64,000 nucleotides of DNA from Citrobacter werkmanii NBRC 105721 (GCA_000759755.1 BBMW01000009.1:372001-436000); one strand, 5' to 3'; counted from the first letter of the stretch, positions 44,652-55,084 are shown. The notes: generated from the sequence alone by a model not told the origin. Program-made: numbers and translations.

Positions 44652-47600
44652 TTACTTTTGCTTGCGATGTCTGTGCAGCCACATCAGCTTATAGGCTGCC
44701 GGAATAATGAATAGCGACAACAGCGGCGCAGTAATCATGCCGCCAATCATCGGTGCGGCGATGCGGCTCATCACTTCTGACCCGGCTCCTGTCCCCCACA
44801 AGATGGGCAACAGCCCGGCGATAATCACCGCCACGGTCATTGCTTTCGGGCGCACGCGCAGTACTGCGCCGTGATATAACGCTTCATCCAGTTTATCTGC
44901 CGTAAAGGTTTGCGGATTTTCCAGCGCGGGCTCTGCTTCTATGGCGTGACGTAGATACATCAGCATCACCACGCCAAACTCCGCGGCCACGCCAGCCAGA
45001 GCAATAAACCCGGTTCCGGTCGCGACCGACATATGGAACCCCATCCAGTAGAGGAACCAGATCCCCCCTACCAGCGCAAAGGGAACGCTGGTGATAATCA
45101 GCAGCGCTTCGCCAAAGCGACGGAAAGCCAGATAAAGCAGGACGAAGATAATCATCAGCGTCATCGGCACCATCAATTTGAGCTTATGACTGGCGCGTTC
45201 AAGCAGTTCGAACTGACCGGAGAACGCCACGCTGGTCCCCGGCTTTAACTGTACCTTTTCCGCGATCGCTTTTTGCAGATCGTTCACCACCGAAACCATG
45301 TCACGATCGCGGGCATCGATGTAAATCCAACTGGTGGGTCGCGCATCTTCGGTTTTTAACATTGACGGCCCAGAAACGACCGTGACATCCGCCACATCAG
45401 CCAAGGTGATTTGCTGTTTCATGGGGGTCAGAATGGGCAAATTACGCAGCGCTTGCGGGCTATCGCGATAGCTCTGCGCATAGCGAAGGTTGATAGGATA
45501 ACGCGCGATCCCTTCTACCGTTTCGCCCACCATCGCGCCCCCCACAGCGGAGGTCACAAACAGCTGTACATCGCCAACGGTCATGCCATAACGGGCCGCT
45601 TTCTCACGATTAATATCCACGTTGAGATAGCGTCCCCCTACCAGACGCTCAGCTAACGCAGAGGCGACGCCTGGCACGGTTCTGGCCACCTCTTCAATTT
45701 GTTCCGCCGTGGCATCTATATCAGCCAGCACGTTACCTGACACTTTAATCCCGATAGGGCTTTTTATCCCGGTAGAGAGCATGTCGATGCGGTTACGAAT
45801 AGGTGGCACCCACAGATTCGCCAGCCCCGGCAAGCGCACGGTTTTGTCCAGCTCGGCGATGATTTTGTCCATCGTCATACCCGGACGCCACTGATCCTGC
45901 GGCTTCAGTTGGATCGTCGTTTCAACCATTTCCAGCGGCGCGGAATCTGTTGCGGTTTCCGCCTTGCCGGTTTTACCAAATACGCGCGCCACTTCAGGAA
46001 CGGTCATGATCAGCTTATCGGTTTTTTGCAGCATGTCCGCCGCCTGCGCCGCCGAAATCCCCGGCAGTGTCGAAGGCATATACAGCAAATCGCCTTCGTT
46101 AATCTGCGGCAGGAATTCACCACCGACTTTATTCAGCGGGTAGATAACCGTCAGTATTGACAGCACCGCGACCAGGATAGTGGTTTTGGGCCAGTGCAGC
46201 ACCTTCAGCAATAGCGGATGGTAAATACGGATCAGGAAGCGGTTAAGCGGGTTGCTGCTTTCCGCTGGTATTTTGCCGCGGATCCAGAACCCCATCAGGA
46301 TCGGAATAACCACAATGGCCAGAAATGCCGCGCCCGCCATGGCATAGGTTTTGGTGAACGCCAGCGGACCAAACAGCCGCCCTTCCTGCCCTTCAAGGGT
46401 GAAAATAGGGATAAATGACAACGTGATAATCAGCAAGCTGATGAACAATGCCGGGCCAACTTCCACCGAGGCGTCGGTAATGACCTTCCAGCGCGTGGCG
46501 TTATCTAGCTTTTCACCCGGATGCTGATGCCCCCACTCTTCCAGTCGCTTATGGGCGTTCTCAATCATCACGATTGCCGCATCAACCATCGCCCCAACGG
46601 CAATAGCAATTCCCCCGAGCGACATAATATTGGCGTTCAGCCCCTGGAAATGCATCACGATAAACGCGATACACAGCCCCAACGGCAGGGAAATAATCGC
46701 CACCAATGCCGAACGCAGATGCCACAGGAACAGCGCGCACACCAGCGCAACGACGATAAACTCCTCCAGTAGCTTGTAGCTCAGGTTATCAATGGCGCGA
46801 TCGATAAGCTGACTGCGATCGTATGTTGTAACTACCTCAACGCCTTCCGGCAGGCTGCTTTTCAGCGTATCGAGTTTGGCTTTAACGGCAGAGATCACCT
46901 CACGCGCATTTTTACCGGATCGTAGAATAACCACGCCACCCGCGACTTCGCCTTCGCCATTGAGTTCGGCGATCCCACGGCGCATTTCCGGCCCAATCTG
47001 GACGCGTGCCACATCGCGCAGATAAACCGGTACACCGTCGGCCCCGGTTTTCAGGACGATGTTATTAAAATCATCAAGCGTTTGCAGATAGCCACTGGCA
47101 CGAACCATATATTCGGCTTCGGCCATCTCCACAGACGAGCCGCCCGCTTCCTGATTTGACGTATCCAGCGCAGATTTCACCTCCGCCAGGCTGATGCCAT
47201 ATTGCGTCAGCTTCATCGGGTCGATAACCACCTGGTACTGTTTAACCACGCCGCCCACCGAGGCCACTTCCGCCACGTTAGGAATCGTTTTTAACTCATA
47301 TTTTAAGAACCAGTCCTGAAGAGAACGTAATTCCGCGAGGTCATGTTTTCCGCTGCGATCCACCAGCGCATATTCAAAGATCCAGCCGACGCCCGTGGCG
47401 TCCGGCCCCATTTCAGCACTAACGCCTGCCGGTAATTTTCCCTGCACCTGGTTGAGATATTCCAGTACGCGCGAGCGCGCCCAGTAAGGATCGGTACCAT
47501 CCTCGAAAATGACGTAGACGTAGGAATCGCCAAACTGCGAGAAGCCACGCACCGTTTTCGCGCCGGGTACCGACAGCATGGTGGTGGTCAGCGGATAAGT

Positions 47601-47795
47601 GACCTGATTCTCAACGATTTGCGGGGCCTGTCCGGGGTAGCTGGTTTTGACTATCACCTGGACATCAGAGAGATCGGGCAGCGCATCAACCGGCGTGTTA
47701 ATGATGGTCCAGGTTCCCCAGATGCTGAGAAACAGCGCCCCCATCATCACCAGGAAACGGTTTGCCACTGAACGGCGGATAATCCATTCAATCAT
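44652..47795 (-). CDS. cusA: Cu(I)/Ag(I) RND efflux pump CusA
   Basis: Inner-membrane heavy-metal RND proton antiporter, 1047 residues, the same length as E. coli CusA. About 12 transmembrane helices and two large periplasmic loops are present. The methionines that bind Cu(I)/Ag(I) in E. coli CusA are conserved in context: [19 protein letters not shown] and RIDMLSTGI. The proton-relay region [20 protein letters not shown] is intact. It forms the tripartite pump with CusB and CusC. Last gene of cusCFBA, 11 bp after cusB. Confidence 0.97.
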   Translation of the reverse strand: MIEWIIRRSVANRFLVMMGALFLSIWGTWTIINTPVDALPDLSDVQVIVKTSYPGQAPQIVENQVTYPLTTTMLSVPGAKTVRGFSQFGDSYVYVIFEDGTDPYWARSRVLEYLNQVQGKLPAGVSAEMGPDATGVGWIFEYALVDRSGKHDLAELRSLQDWFLKYELKTIPNVAEVASVGGVVKQYQVVIDPMKLTQYGISLAEVKSALDTSNQEAGGSSVEMAEAEYMVRASGYLQTLDDFNNIVLKTGADGVPVYLRDVARVQIGPEMRRGIAELNGEGEVAGGVVILRSGKNAREVISAVKAKLDTLKSSLPEGVEVVTTYDRSQLIDRAIDNLSYKLLEEFIVVALVCALFLWHLRSALVAIISLPLGLCIAFIVMHFQGLNANIMSLGGIAIAVGAMVDAAIVMIENAHKRLEEWGHQHPGEKLDNATRWKVITDASVEVGPALFISLLIITLSFIPIFTLEGQEGRLFGPLAFTKTYAMAGAAFLAIVVIPILMGFWIRGKIPAESSNPLNRFLIRIYHPLLLKVLHWPKTTILVAVLSILTVIYPLNKVGGEFLPQINEGDLLYMPSTLPGISAAQAADMLQKTDKLIMTVPEVARVFGKTGKAETATDSAPLEMVETTIQLKPQDQWRPGMTMDKIIAELDKTVRLPGLANLWVPPIRNRIDMLSTGIKSPIGIKVSGNVLADIDATAEQIEEVARTVPGVASALAERLVGGRYLNVDINREKAARYGMTVGDVQLFVTSAVGGAMVGETVEGIARYPINLRYAQSYRDSPQALRNLPILTPMKQQITLADVADVTVVSGPSMLKTEDARPTSWIYIDARDRDMVSVVNDLQKAIAEKVQLKPGTSVAFSGQFELLERASHKLKLMVPMTLMIIFVLLYLAFRRFGEALLIITSVPFALVGGIWFLYWMGFHMSVATGTGFIALAGVAAEFGVVMLMYLRHAIEAEPALENPQTFTADKLDEALYHGAVLRVRPKAMTVAVIIAGLLPILWGTGAGSEVMSRIAAPMIGGMITAPLLSLFIIPAAYKLMWLHRHRKQK

Positions 47796-47806
47796 TTATC
47801 ATATCC

Positions 47807-49099
47807 TCAATGTGAATGGGTCGCCTGGGCCGGCATCGCGCCTGCGTCTTGCGCACCACTGTTCTGGGCGCGCATACGGTCAAGGGCACCAGAAATATTC
47901 GCCTCGGAGTCAATCAGGAACAGACCGCTGGACACCACTTTTTCACCTTCAGTCAGGCCTGAGCGAATAGCCGTCTGCCCCTGAGATTCATGGAAAACAG
48001 CCACCTGCTTCGGCACAAATCGACCTTCCTGATCAACGGTAATCACCCGCTGTTCGGTACCCGTATCAATTAACGCTTTAGACGGGATCAGCAGCATCGG
48101 CTCGCTTTGCGTTTTCAATTGCAGGTAAGCATTCATTCCAGGCTTGAGCGCTTCGTCGGGGTTATCAACCTGCAAACGCAGCTGGAGGGTACGCGTGGTG
48201 GCATCAACGCTTGGCAAAATACTCCACTTACTGATGGTGAATGGCTTATCCGGCCAGGCAGGAACCGTGATGCGAAATTGCGAGGCGTCTTTAATCAGCC
48301 AGGCAATAGATTCCGGGACCGACGCGCTGACCCATACCGGATCCATTCCCTGAATTTTCGCGACCACATTGTCTTTGGAAATATTCATGCCGGTACGCAA
48401 ATCGAATGCGGTGATCACCCCATCAATGGGGGCTTTCAGGGTAAAGCGGGTCTGAATTTTACGCGTCGACTTTAAACGCTGGATATCCGCTTCCGGCATA
48501 CCGGCAAGGCGTAATCGCTCCAGAATCCCTTCCACCTGCGTCACGCTGCCGCCGGTCTCGCGCAGCAGCAAATATTCGCTCTGCGCCTCAACCCAGTCAG
48601 GAATCGTCAGGTCAATGAGCGGAGAACCCTTCTTGATTTTGTCACCCACGGTAAGCGGGTAAACCTTCTCGATAAAGCCAGCGGAGCGTGCCTGGACAAT
48701 AACAAACTGGTATTCGTTATAGCTCACGTTAGCCGGGAAAGTTTGCGCATAGTGCAGTGGTCCCCGACGCACGGGTTCCGTTTTTAGCCCCAGATTCTGG
48801 GTCTGAGTGGGATCGATGCGCACACCAGGTGCTGACGCGCTTGCGGTCTCTTCATCGGCATATTTCGGGATTAAATCCATATCCATGAACGGCGATTTGC
48901 CCGGCTTGTCAAAACGCGTATTCGGATACATGGGGTCATACCAGAACAGAACTTTTCTGGCTTCTTTTGGCGAAGCCTGTCCGGTTTCGGTCGATACTTT
49001 TGCGGATGAATAATAAGTATAAACACCGACAGAAATAATTCCGCCTGCAATCATGCCAGCGAGAATAAGCGCGGTATTTTTAATATTTAAAGACGCCAT
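47807..49099 (-). CDS. cusB: Cu(I)/Ag(I) efflux membrane-fusion protein CusB
   Basis: Periplasmic adaptor joining CusA to CusC, 430 residues from the ATG at 49099 (E. coli 407). One N-terminal hydrophobic segment anchors or exports it. The metal-binding methionine region FWYDPMYPNTRFDKPGKSPF with MDMDLIPKYADEE is conserved, as are the lipoyl/barrel segments. The N-terminus is about 15 residues longer than E. coli around AKVSTETGQASPKEA, and the tail carries an extra QNSGAQDAGAMPAQ before the final HSH. An in-frame ATG at 49111 has a poorer ribosome site. Confidence 0.95.
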   Translation of the reverse strand: MASLNIKNTALILAGMIAGGIISVGVYTYYSSAKVSTETGQASPKEARKVLFWYDPMYPNTRFDKPGKSPFMDMDLIPKYADEETASASAPGVRIDPTQTQNLGLKTEPVRRGPLHYAQTFPANVSYNEYQFVIVQARSAGFIEKVYPLTVGDKIKKGSPLIDLTIPDWVEAQSEYLLLRETGGSVTQVEGILERLRLAGMPEADIQRLKSTRKIQTRFTLKAPIDGVITAFDLRTGMNISKDNVVAKIQGMDPVWVSASVPESIAWLIKDASQFRITVPAWPDKPFTISKWSILPSVDATTRTLQLRLQVDNPDEALKPGMNAYLQLKTQSEPMLLIPSKALIDTGTEQRVITVDQEGRFVPKQVAVFHESQGQTAIRSGLTEGEKVVSSGLFLIDSEANISGALDRMRAQNSGAQDAGAMPAQATHSH

Positions 49100-49175
49100 A
49101 ATGATTTCCATTGCGCGATAATCTCACCCGCGCTCGCAAGAACCCGGGCAAGAATTAAAGAGACCAGCGAGAACG

Positions 49176-49523
49176 TTATTTACTGATGTGAATATCGCGT
49201 AAAACAGAGATATTTCCCTGCTGAACAAACGTAAACGCGACCTTATCACCCGGCTTAATATCGTCAGCCCTGGTATCGGCCACCAGCGTAAAACGCATCG
49301 TCATGGCCGGCCAGTTCACCGCCGGAATAGGATCATGTTTAATCGTGACTTTTTTACTCTCCATATCAACAGCTTCAATCACCCCGGTAGCGCTAATGCG
49401 TTGTTCCTGCTGAGCCGCCGGCTGCATATTCATCATCTCGCTATGTTGATGCTCATTGGCCTGAGCGTTAAATATGACCACAGAGAAAAGGCTTAACAGC
49501 ACGGCTTTGGCGGTAGTATTCAT
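49176..49523 (-). CDS. cusF: Periplasmic Cu(I)/Ag(I) metallochaperone CusF
   Basis: Small OB-fold chaperone that passes Cu(I)/Ag(I) to CusB; 115 residues including a signal peptide ending AQA. The metal site is conserved: histidine in TIKHDP and W, M, M in NWPAMTMRF. Start at 49523 chosen for AGGAG 8 nt upstream and the signal peptide MNTTAKAVLLSLFSVVIF; the longer form from 49568 would start inside cusC. The linker before the fold is more Met/Gln-rich than in E. coli (MMNMQPAAQQEQ). Confidence 0.95.
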   Translation of the reverse strand: MNTTAKAVLLSLFSVVIFNAQANEHQHSEMMNMQPAAQQEQRISATGVIEAVDMESKKVTIKHDPIPAVNWPAMTMRFTLVADTRADDIKPGDKVAFTFVQQGNISVLRDIHISK

Positions 49524-49555
49524 AATTGATGCTCCTGAAAAATTAATATTAAGGA

Positions 49556-50938
49556 TTACTCCACCCAACCGCCGCCTAAGGCAGCAAACAGCTTAATTTC
49601 ATTAACCTGCTGGGAGTAATTAAGATCGAGCAGCGATTGCTGCGTGGCAAATAAAGAACGTTCGGCGTCCAGAACTTCGATATAGCTAACCGCGCCATTC
49701 TGATAAAGCGCTCTGGCACGTTGTAGCGTGATTTGCAATGACGCCAGGTAGCGCTGCTGTCCGCTAATTTGATCGGCTATGCTTTGGCGCAACGCCAACG
49801 CATCCGCCACCTCTTTAAATGCGCCCTGAATTTTTTGTTCGTAATTCACCACCGACTGCTGTTGGCGAATTTCAGCCAGATCGAGATTGGACTGATTACG
49901 TCCGGCGTTAAAAATGGGAATATCTATTTTGGGGACAAAATTCCACATGCCGCTGGCAGCATTAAATAAGCTGGAGAGATCGCTGCTGCTACTGGACACG
50001 GAGCTGGTCAGGGTAATCGACGGGAAAAATGCCGCCCGCGCGGCGCCGATATTGGCATTCGCCGCCATTAATCCGTGCTCAGCTTCCATAATATCCGGGC
50101 GCTGCAACAGTATCTGCGACGAGAGTGATGGCGGCAGCGTAACCGGTTTAATATCTCCGCGACTGAGCGCCCGATCCTCGGGTAATTTTCCGTAGGTACC
50201 CAGCAACAGTTGCAGCGCGTTGTTCGCCTGCGCCAGTTCACCTTTACGCTTCGCGATTTCGCTGCGCGTACTTTCAATCACGCCCCGCGCCTGTTCCAGC
50301 GCCAGTACGTTAGTGCTACCGGTGACCAGTTGTTTTTCAACAAAGGCGTAGGAACGCTGATAGTTTTGCAGCGTTTCTTCGGCAATTTGCAGTTGTGCAT
50401 AAGCCAGACGTTGATTGAAATAACTTTGCGACACGTTAGAGATTAATGAGATATGTACCGCCCGACGCGCCTCTTCACTGGCAAAGAAATTCTGTCGATC
50501 GGCTTCACTCATATTTTTCAGCCGACCAAAAAAATCCAAATCGAAACTGAGATTCAGCCCGGCCTCGAATTCGCGATCGGTGCCGCTGTCGCCTTTTAAT
50601 TTACCGCTGTAGGTACCGCTGGAGCCTGCCGTAATTTGCGGATAGCGGTCAGCGTCCGTGACGCCATATTGCGCTCGCGCCTCCTGAACCTTCAGCACTG
50701 CCATACGCAAATCGCGGTTATTGACCAGCGCCTCACCAATCAGCATCTTAACCTGGTCGTCAACGAAGAAGGTCCGCCAACCGGTGTCCTGATAATTCCC
50801 AGAGGCTGACACCAGCGCATTCTGGCTTAAGGAGAATTGCTGTGGCACCGGTAAAGCCGGGCGCTGATAGTCCGGCGCTAATGAACAACCGGCGAGAACG
50901 AATATCGCGCTGAGGGTAAGAAGCTTAAATTTGCTCAT
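49556..50938 (-). CDS. cusC: Cu(I)/Ag(I) efflux outer-membrane channel CusC
   Basis: TolC-like outer-membrane factor, 460 residues (E. coli 457). It is a lipoprotein: the lipobox LAGCS at residues 16-20 puts the lipidated cysteine at 19. Repeated helical-barrel regions and the motif EAEHGLMAANANIGAARAA are typical of the NodT family. First gene of cusCFBA, divergent from cusR across a gap with a strong CusR palindrome. Confidence 0.95.
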   Translation of the reverse strand: MSKFKLLTLSAIFVLAGCSLAPDYQRPALPVPQQFSLSQNALVSASGNYQDTGWRTFFVDDQVKMLIGEALVNNRDLRMAVLKVQEARAQYGVTDADRYPQITAGSSGTYSGKLKGDSGTDREFEAGLNLSFDLDFFGRLKNMSEADRQNFFASEEARRAVHISLISNVSQSYFNQRLAYAQLQIAEETLQNYQRSYAFVEKQLVTGSTNVLALEQARGVIESTRSEIAKRKGELAQANNALQLLLGTYGKLPEDRALSRGDIKPVTLPPSLSSQILLQRPDIMEAEHGLMAANANIGAARAAFFPSITLTSSVSSSSSDLSSLFNAASGMWNFVPKIDIPIFNAGRNQSNLDLAEIRQQQSVVNYEQKIQGAFKEVADALALRQSIADQISGQQRYLASLQITLQRARALYQNGAVSYIEVLDAERSLFATQQSLLDLNYSQQVNEIKLFAALGGGWVE

Positions 50939-51032
50939 AGTTCTTCTCGTCCTGACCGGACTGATGACCCTAAAATATGCAGGAATTTATAGGGTTGTAC
51001 TTTAACGAAGTGACTCTGTTTAACCGGTGACA

Positions 51033-51058
51033 GGAAAATGACAAAACTGTCATTTTCC
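51033..51058. promoter_or_regulatory. CusR operator between cusC and cusR
   Basis: Perfect inverted repeat with 11-bp arms, GGAAAATGACA (51033-51043) and TGTCATTTTCC (51048-51058), separated by 4 bp. It contains the E. coli CusR box halves AAAATGACA and TGTCATTTT. It lies 95 bp from cusC and 75 bp from cusR, so phosphorylated CusR can activate both directions. Confidence 0.92.
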
Positions 51059-51133
51059 CAATAACCGATTGCTATCCGATCCCGCTTCCCTAGAATTGAA
51101 AGTCCGCACAAGCAGTGCGAGAAGGAGAATGCG

Positions 51134-51817
51134 ATGAAGATTTTGATAGTCGAAGATGAGAAAAAAACCGGTGAATATCTGACAAAAGGCCTGACGGAAG
51201 CAGGTTTTGTCGTGGATTTGGCGGACAACGGCCTGAACGGGTACCACCTGGCGATGACCGGCGATTACGATCTGCTCATACTCGACATCATGCTGCCGGA
51301 TGTAAACGGCTGGGATATCGTACGCATGCTGCGTAGCGCCAACAAAGGCATGCCCATTCTTCTCCTCACCGCGCTGGGTACTATTGAACATCGGGTTAAA
51401 GGTCTGGAATTAGGCGCTGACGATTATCTGGTCAAACCGTTTGCCTTTGCCGAACTGTTGGCGCGGGTCAGAACGCTATTACGCCGGGGCGCGGCGGTGA
51501 TTGTTGAAAGTCAGTTTCAGGTCGCAGATTTAATGGTTGATCTGGTGAGTAGAAAAGTCACCCGCAGCGGGGCGCGCATCACCCTGACCAGCAAAGAGTT
51601 TACGCTGCTTGAGTTTTTCCTGCGCCACCAGGGAGAAGTTTTACCCCGCTCGCTGATTGCCTCTCAGGTCTGGGATATGAATTTTGACAGCGATACCAAC
51701 GCCATCGACGTCGCCGTTAAGCGTCTGCGCGCCAAAATCGATAATGACTTTGAGCCGAAACTGATTCAGACCGTGCGCGGTGTGGGATATATGCTTGAGG
51801 TTCCTGATGGCCAGTAA
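51134..51817 (+). CDS. cusR: Copper-responsive response regulator CusR
   Basis: OmpR/PhoB-type response regulator, 227 residues as in E. coli. Receiver domain with phospho-acceptor D51 ([10 protein letters not shown]) and conserved lysine in DYLVKPFAF, followed by a winged-helix DNA-binding domain (about 125-225). Partner kinase CusS follows with an 11-bp overlap. It activates cusCFBA, and probably itself, from the palindrome upstream. AAGGAG is 6 nt before the ATG. Confidence 0.96.
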   Translation: MKILIVEDEKKTGEYLTKGLTEAGFVVDLADNGLNGYHLAMTGDYDLLILDIMLPDVNGWDIVRMLRSANKGMPILLLTALGTIEHRVKGLELGADDYLVKPFAFAELLARVRTLLRRGAAVIVESQFQVADLMVDLVSRKVTRSGARITLTSKEFTLLEFFLRHQGEVLPRSLIASQVWDMNFDSDTNAIDVAVKRLRAKIDNDFEPKLIQTVRGVGYMLEVPDGQ

Positions 51818-53258
51818 ACGATGGCAACGCCCTTTTTCCCTGGCGACGCGACTGACCTTTTTTATCAGTCTGGCGACTATCGCTTCATTTTTCGCCTTCG
51901 CATGGATAATGATCCACTCAGTAAAAGTGCATTTCGCCGAGCAGGACATCAATGATTTACAAGAGATCAGCGCCACGCTGGAGCGTATTCTTAATCAACC
52001 GAACGAACCTGAATCACGCCGACTGGAAACGCTAAAAAACGTCGTGGCGGGTTACTCGAACGTCATTATTTCTCTGGAAGATAGCAATCAGAAGGCTATT
52101 TTTCATTCACCTGGCACCCCGGATCTCCGGCAATTTATTGCCAGTGCAAGGCCGGATAAAAATGCCCATGCCCGCGATGTCTTTATTATATCTGGTCCCA
52201 TGCTGCAAACGCCCAAACATACGCACGGGCAGATGACATCATCAAACTGGCGCATGATTCGTTTGCCTGTCGGACAGCTTGCCAATGGAAAACCGGCATA
52301 TACGCTGTACCTGGCGTTATCGATCGATTTTCATCTGCACTATATTAATGACCTGAAAAACAAACTGATTATGACAGCATCGCTGATTAGTATGATGATT
52401 GTTTTTATCGTGCTGTTCGCCGTTTATAAAGGCCATGAGCCTATCCGTAATGTCAGTCGCCGCATCCAAAATATCACCTCGAAAGATCTCGACGTACGCC
52501 TCGACCCGCAAGCCGTGCCTATTGAACTGGAACAGCTGGTAAGTTCGTTTAATCACATGATCGAACGCATCGAGGATGTTTTTAAACGTCAGTCGAATTT
52601 CTCAGCGGATATTGCCCATGAGATCCGCACCCCAATTACCAACCTGGTCACGCAAACAGAAATTGCGCTGAGCCAGACCCGTAGCCAAAAAGAGCTGGAG
52701 GACGTGCTGTATTCCAATCTCGAAGAATTTGGCCGGATGTCGAAGATGGTGAGTGACATGCTGTTTCTGGCGCAAGCGGACAACAATCAACTGATCCCGG
52801 AAAAAACCGCGCTCAATCTGGCTGATGAGGTCAGTAAAGTGTTCGACTTTTTCGAAGCCTGGGCAGAAGAGCGTGAGGTTAGTTTACGCTTTGAGGGGCG
52901 CGAATGCTGGGTATCTGGCGATCCGTTAATGTTACGCAGGGCAATGAGTAATCTGCTTTCAAACGCCATGCGCTACACGCCAAAAGGCGAGTCAGTGACC
53001 GTGCGGGTGAAAGAGGCCGATGAACAGGTGCAGATAGTCGTTGAGAACCCCGGCCCGCCAATTCCTCCGCAACATCTTCCGCGGCTATTTGACCGCTTCT
53101 ATCGGGTAGATCCTTCCCGGCAACGTAAGGGAGAAGGCAGCGGTATTGGCCTTGCGATCGTGAAATCGATAGTCATTGCCCATCAGGGAAAAGTTGCAGT
53201 GACATCTGATTCACATGCCACCCGCTTTATTCTGACGCTGCCCCGGCATGCAATTTAA
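51807..53258 (+). CDS. cusS: Copper-sensing histidine kinase CusS
   Basis: Inner-membrane sensor kinase, 483 residues (E. coli 480). Transmembrane segments at about 16-37 and 186-206 bracket a periplasmic metal-sensing domain, followed by HAMP, dimerisation with the phospho-acceptor H271 (DIAHEIRTP), and the ATPase with [11 protein letters not shown]. The start [16 protein letters not shown] matches E. coli; the longer frame from 51780 lies in cusR. The periplasmic region is the least conserved part but keeps a His cluster near KHTHGQM (137-143). Confidence 0.95.
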   Translation: MASKRWQRPFSLATRLTFFISLATIASFFAFAWIMIHSVKVHFAEQDINDLQEISATLERILNQPNEPESRRLETLKNVVAGYSNVIISLEDSNQKAIFHSPGTPDLRQFIASARPDKNAHARDVFIISGPMLQTPKHTHGQMTSSNWRMIRLPVGQLANGKPAYTLYLALSIDFHLHYINDLKNKLIMTASLISMMIVFIVLFAVYKGHEPIRNVSRRIQNITSKDLDVRLDPQAVPIELEQLVSSFNHMIERIEDVFKRQSNFSADIAHEIRTPITNLVTQTEIALSQTRSQKELEDVLYSNLEEFGRMSKMVSDMLFLAQADNNQLIPEKTALNLADEVSKVFDFFEAWAEEREVSLRFEGRECWVSGDPLMLRRAMSNLLSNAMRYTPKGESVTVRVKEADEQVQIVVENPGPPIPPQHLPRLFDRFYRVDPSRQRKGEGSGIGLAIVKSIVIAHQGKVAVTSDSHATRFILTLPRHAI

Positions 53259-53270
53259 TCTCCGGTAATA

Positions 53271-53305
53271 ACGGTTAAGTCATTCCTGTTCTCTGACTTA
53301 ACCGT
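53271..53305 (+). terminator. Hairpin after cusS
   Basis: Twelve-base-pair perfect stem ACGGTTAAGTCA (53271-53282) with TGACTTAACCGT (53294-53305), 11-nt loop, 12 bp after the cusS stop. No long T-run follows. Just beyond it, CTGTCA (53313-53318) and TGACAG (53325-53330) form a small inverted repeat, and TATAAT lies at 53342-53347, which suggests a separate activator-dependent promoter for the next gene. Confidence 0.5.
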
Positions 53306-53375
53306 CATATTCCTGTCACGTCACTGACAGCGTGCGCTAATTATAATTTCTTCCGTAAACCCACACAGGAGAAAT

Positions 53376-53588
53376 ATGATGAATAAGATGTCCTCTTTTT
53401 TAGCTATCGCGTTTTTTATCTCAGCAGGCGTTAATGCAGCCGAAACGTCACCACATGCACAATCATTTTCACAAATGAATGAACATGAAAAAGCGATGGT
53501 AGTACATCAGTCGACAAATAATGCTCATTCCTATGCCCATGAGCAGCAGGCGGAAAAACACCGTGCGCAGGCAAACAGTTCGCGATAA
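53376..53588 (+). CDS. Mini-SilE/PcoE-like periplasmic metal-binding protein
   Basis: 70 residues: a signal peptide (cleavage about after VNA, residue 21) and a 49-residue mature part with six His and two Met. The segment SFSQMNEHEKAMVVHQSTNN and then AHEQQAEKHRAQ closely resembles the last module of PcoE (SFSEMNEHEKAAVVHEKANN) and the repeats of SilE, which bind Cu or Ag in the periplasm. It keeps one module where SilE and PcoE (about 140 residues) have several. It lies after cusS, the place silE and pcoE take after silRS and pcoRS, with its own promoter-like region. Confidence 0.8.
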   Translation: MMNKMSSFLAIAFFISAGVNAAETSPHAQSFSQMNEHEKAMVVHQSTNNAHSYAHEQQAEKHRAQANSSR

Positions 53589-53671
53589 CGGATAACGCCA
53601 AAGGGCGCTGCGATCACAGCGCTCTCAAAAGCAGTGCGTTACAGTATGCCATTTTAAGACTGGAGTCAGGC

Positions 53672-54475
53672 ATGGCTTTAACCCTCACGGTATTGCTTGA
53701 AAACCGGCGCGCTGCTGGTGCAGATAAAACATTACGGGCAAAGCCTGGATTAAGTCTGTTAATTCAGGATGAAACCACCACCATACTGTTTGATACCGGG
53801 CCGGATGACAGCTTCATACTAAACGCTGCGCAAATGGGGATCGACCTGACGCAATTAACCGCCGTGGTGCTGTCACACGGTCATTACGATCATTGTGGCG
53901 GCGTCCCGTGGCTTGCCGATAACAGCCGTATTATTTGCCATCCTCAAATAGCCTGCGAGCGTTACGCGTCGATAACGCTTGCGGGAAAGCCGCGACAAAT
54001 TAAAAAACTCTCCCGCGATAACGACTACTCTCGTCTGAATATGGAATACACCCGCGAACCGTTGGCGATAAGCGATCGTTTTTTGTGGTCCGGGGAAATT
54101 AACGTACCCACACCGCAGACCTATGGTGTTATTCGCGAGAAAACACCTCAGCCAGATTACATCAGCGATGAAGGCGTATTGATCTATAAATCTGACCGTG
54201 GGCTGGTGATCATTACCGGCTGTGGGCACCGGGGAATAGAAAATATCGTCCGCCATTGCCAGAACATCACCGGCATTCGCAAAATTCACGCCCTCATCGG
54301 TGGGTTCCATTTACGCGCCGCCTCCCCCGCTAAGCTGTGGCGGACGCGGCAATTTATTAAGCAGCAGCAACCGGAAAAACTGCTCGGCTGTCATTGTACC
54401 GGTTCGTGGGGACGGTTGTGGCTACCGGGAACAAAAGCCCCGGCAACGGGGGATGTCATCGTGCTGGCGAACTAA
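53672..54475 (+). CDS. Metallo-beta-lactamase-fold hydrolase (COG1237-like)
   Basis: 267-residue protein with the metal signature SHGHYDHCGG (about residue 69), a second ligand region GCGHRG (about 186) and GGFHL (about 209). This pattern fits the branch that includes archaeal dihydropterin-linked phosphate synthases; no signal peptide, so cytoplasmic. The substrate is unknown. It follows the mini-SilE gene by 83 bp on the same strand. A hairpin of imperfect pairing (54508-54533) follows the gene and may terminate it. No link to copper is shown beyond position. Confidence 0.8.
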   Translation: MALTLTVLLENRRAAGADKTLRAKPGLSLLIQDETTTILFDTGPDDSFILNAAQMGIDLTQLTAVVLSHGHYDHCGGVPWLADNSRIICHPQIACERYASITLAGKPRQIKKLSRDNDYSRLNMEYTREPLAISDRFLWSGEINVPTPQTYGVIREKTPQPDYISDEGVLIYKSDRGLVIITGCGHRGIENIVRHCQNITGIRKIHALIGGFHLRAASPAKLWRTRQFIKQQQPEKLLGCHCTGSWGRLWLPGTKAPATGDVIVLAN

Positions 54476-54638
54476 AGGCGGTAAAACGTGACCCACATCT
54501 GCATTAGAAAACGGGAACTTACGTTCCCCGTTTATCATTAACGACAATTATGCACGTAACCTTGATCTGGTCACTTATTATACAGAGACAACCTTGGATA
54601 CACTCAGGATAGAGGTAAACAAACAGGAGGTAGTGAAT

Positions 54639-55067
54639 ATGTATCGCTCAATTCTGGTGCCCATTGATATCTCTGAAGCCGATTTAACCCGCCATGTTGT
54701 GCCGCAGGTTCAGGCGCATGCCAAAACCGCCAAGGTCCATTTTCTGGCCGTTATTCCTACCGTTCCGTTCTATGCCTCGCTGGGACTGGCCTACTCTAGC
54801 GAATTCCCGGACCGCAGTGGTCTACAGGCCAAGGCCAGCGAAAAACTCGAAGAGATTGTTAAGCAATTCAACATTCCTGCTGGCAGGAGTCAAATCCACG
54901 TCGTTTACGGCCCGCCGAAGGATCAGATCCTCAAACTGGCGGAAGCGGTTGACGCCGAACTTATCGTCATCGCCTCGCATAAGCCCGGTTTTAGCACCTA
55001 CCTGCTGGGTTCAACGGCTTCTGCCGTAGTTCGCCATGCAAAATGTCCGGTGCTGGTTGTGCGTTGA
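54639..55067 (+). CDS. uspF: Universal stress protein, UspF-type
   Basis: 142-residue cytoplasmic universal stress protein closely resembling E. coli UspF (144 residues): SILVPIDIS at the start, FLAVIPTVPFYASLGLAYSSE, and the ATP-binding IASHKPGFSTYLLGSTASAVVRHA loop near the end. The ATG at 54639 has AGGAGG 8 nt upstream; an in-frame start at 54594 would add 15 unrelated residues. The location differs from the E. coli uspF locus, so this could be a second copy or a relocated gene. It converges on torD with a good terminator between. Confidence 0.88.
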   Translation: MYRSILVPIDISEADLTRHVVPQVQAHAKTAKVHFLAVIPTVPFYASLGLAYSSEFPDRSGLQAKASEKLEEIVKQFNIPAGRSQIHVVYGPPKDQILKLAEAVDAELIVIASHKPGFSTYLLGSTASAVVRHAKCPVLVVR

Positions 55068-55084
55068 CACTGGCTAACACAATA

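Noticed and set aside
54562-54575. FNR-type half site TTGAT upstream of uspF
   Set aside because: The second half does not match ATCAA at the required spacing.
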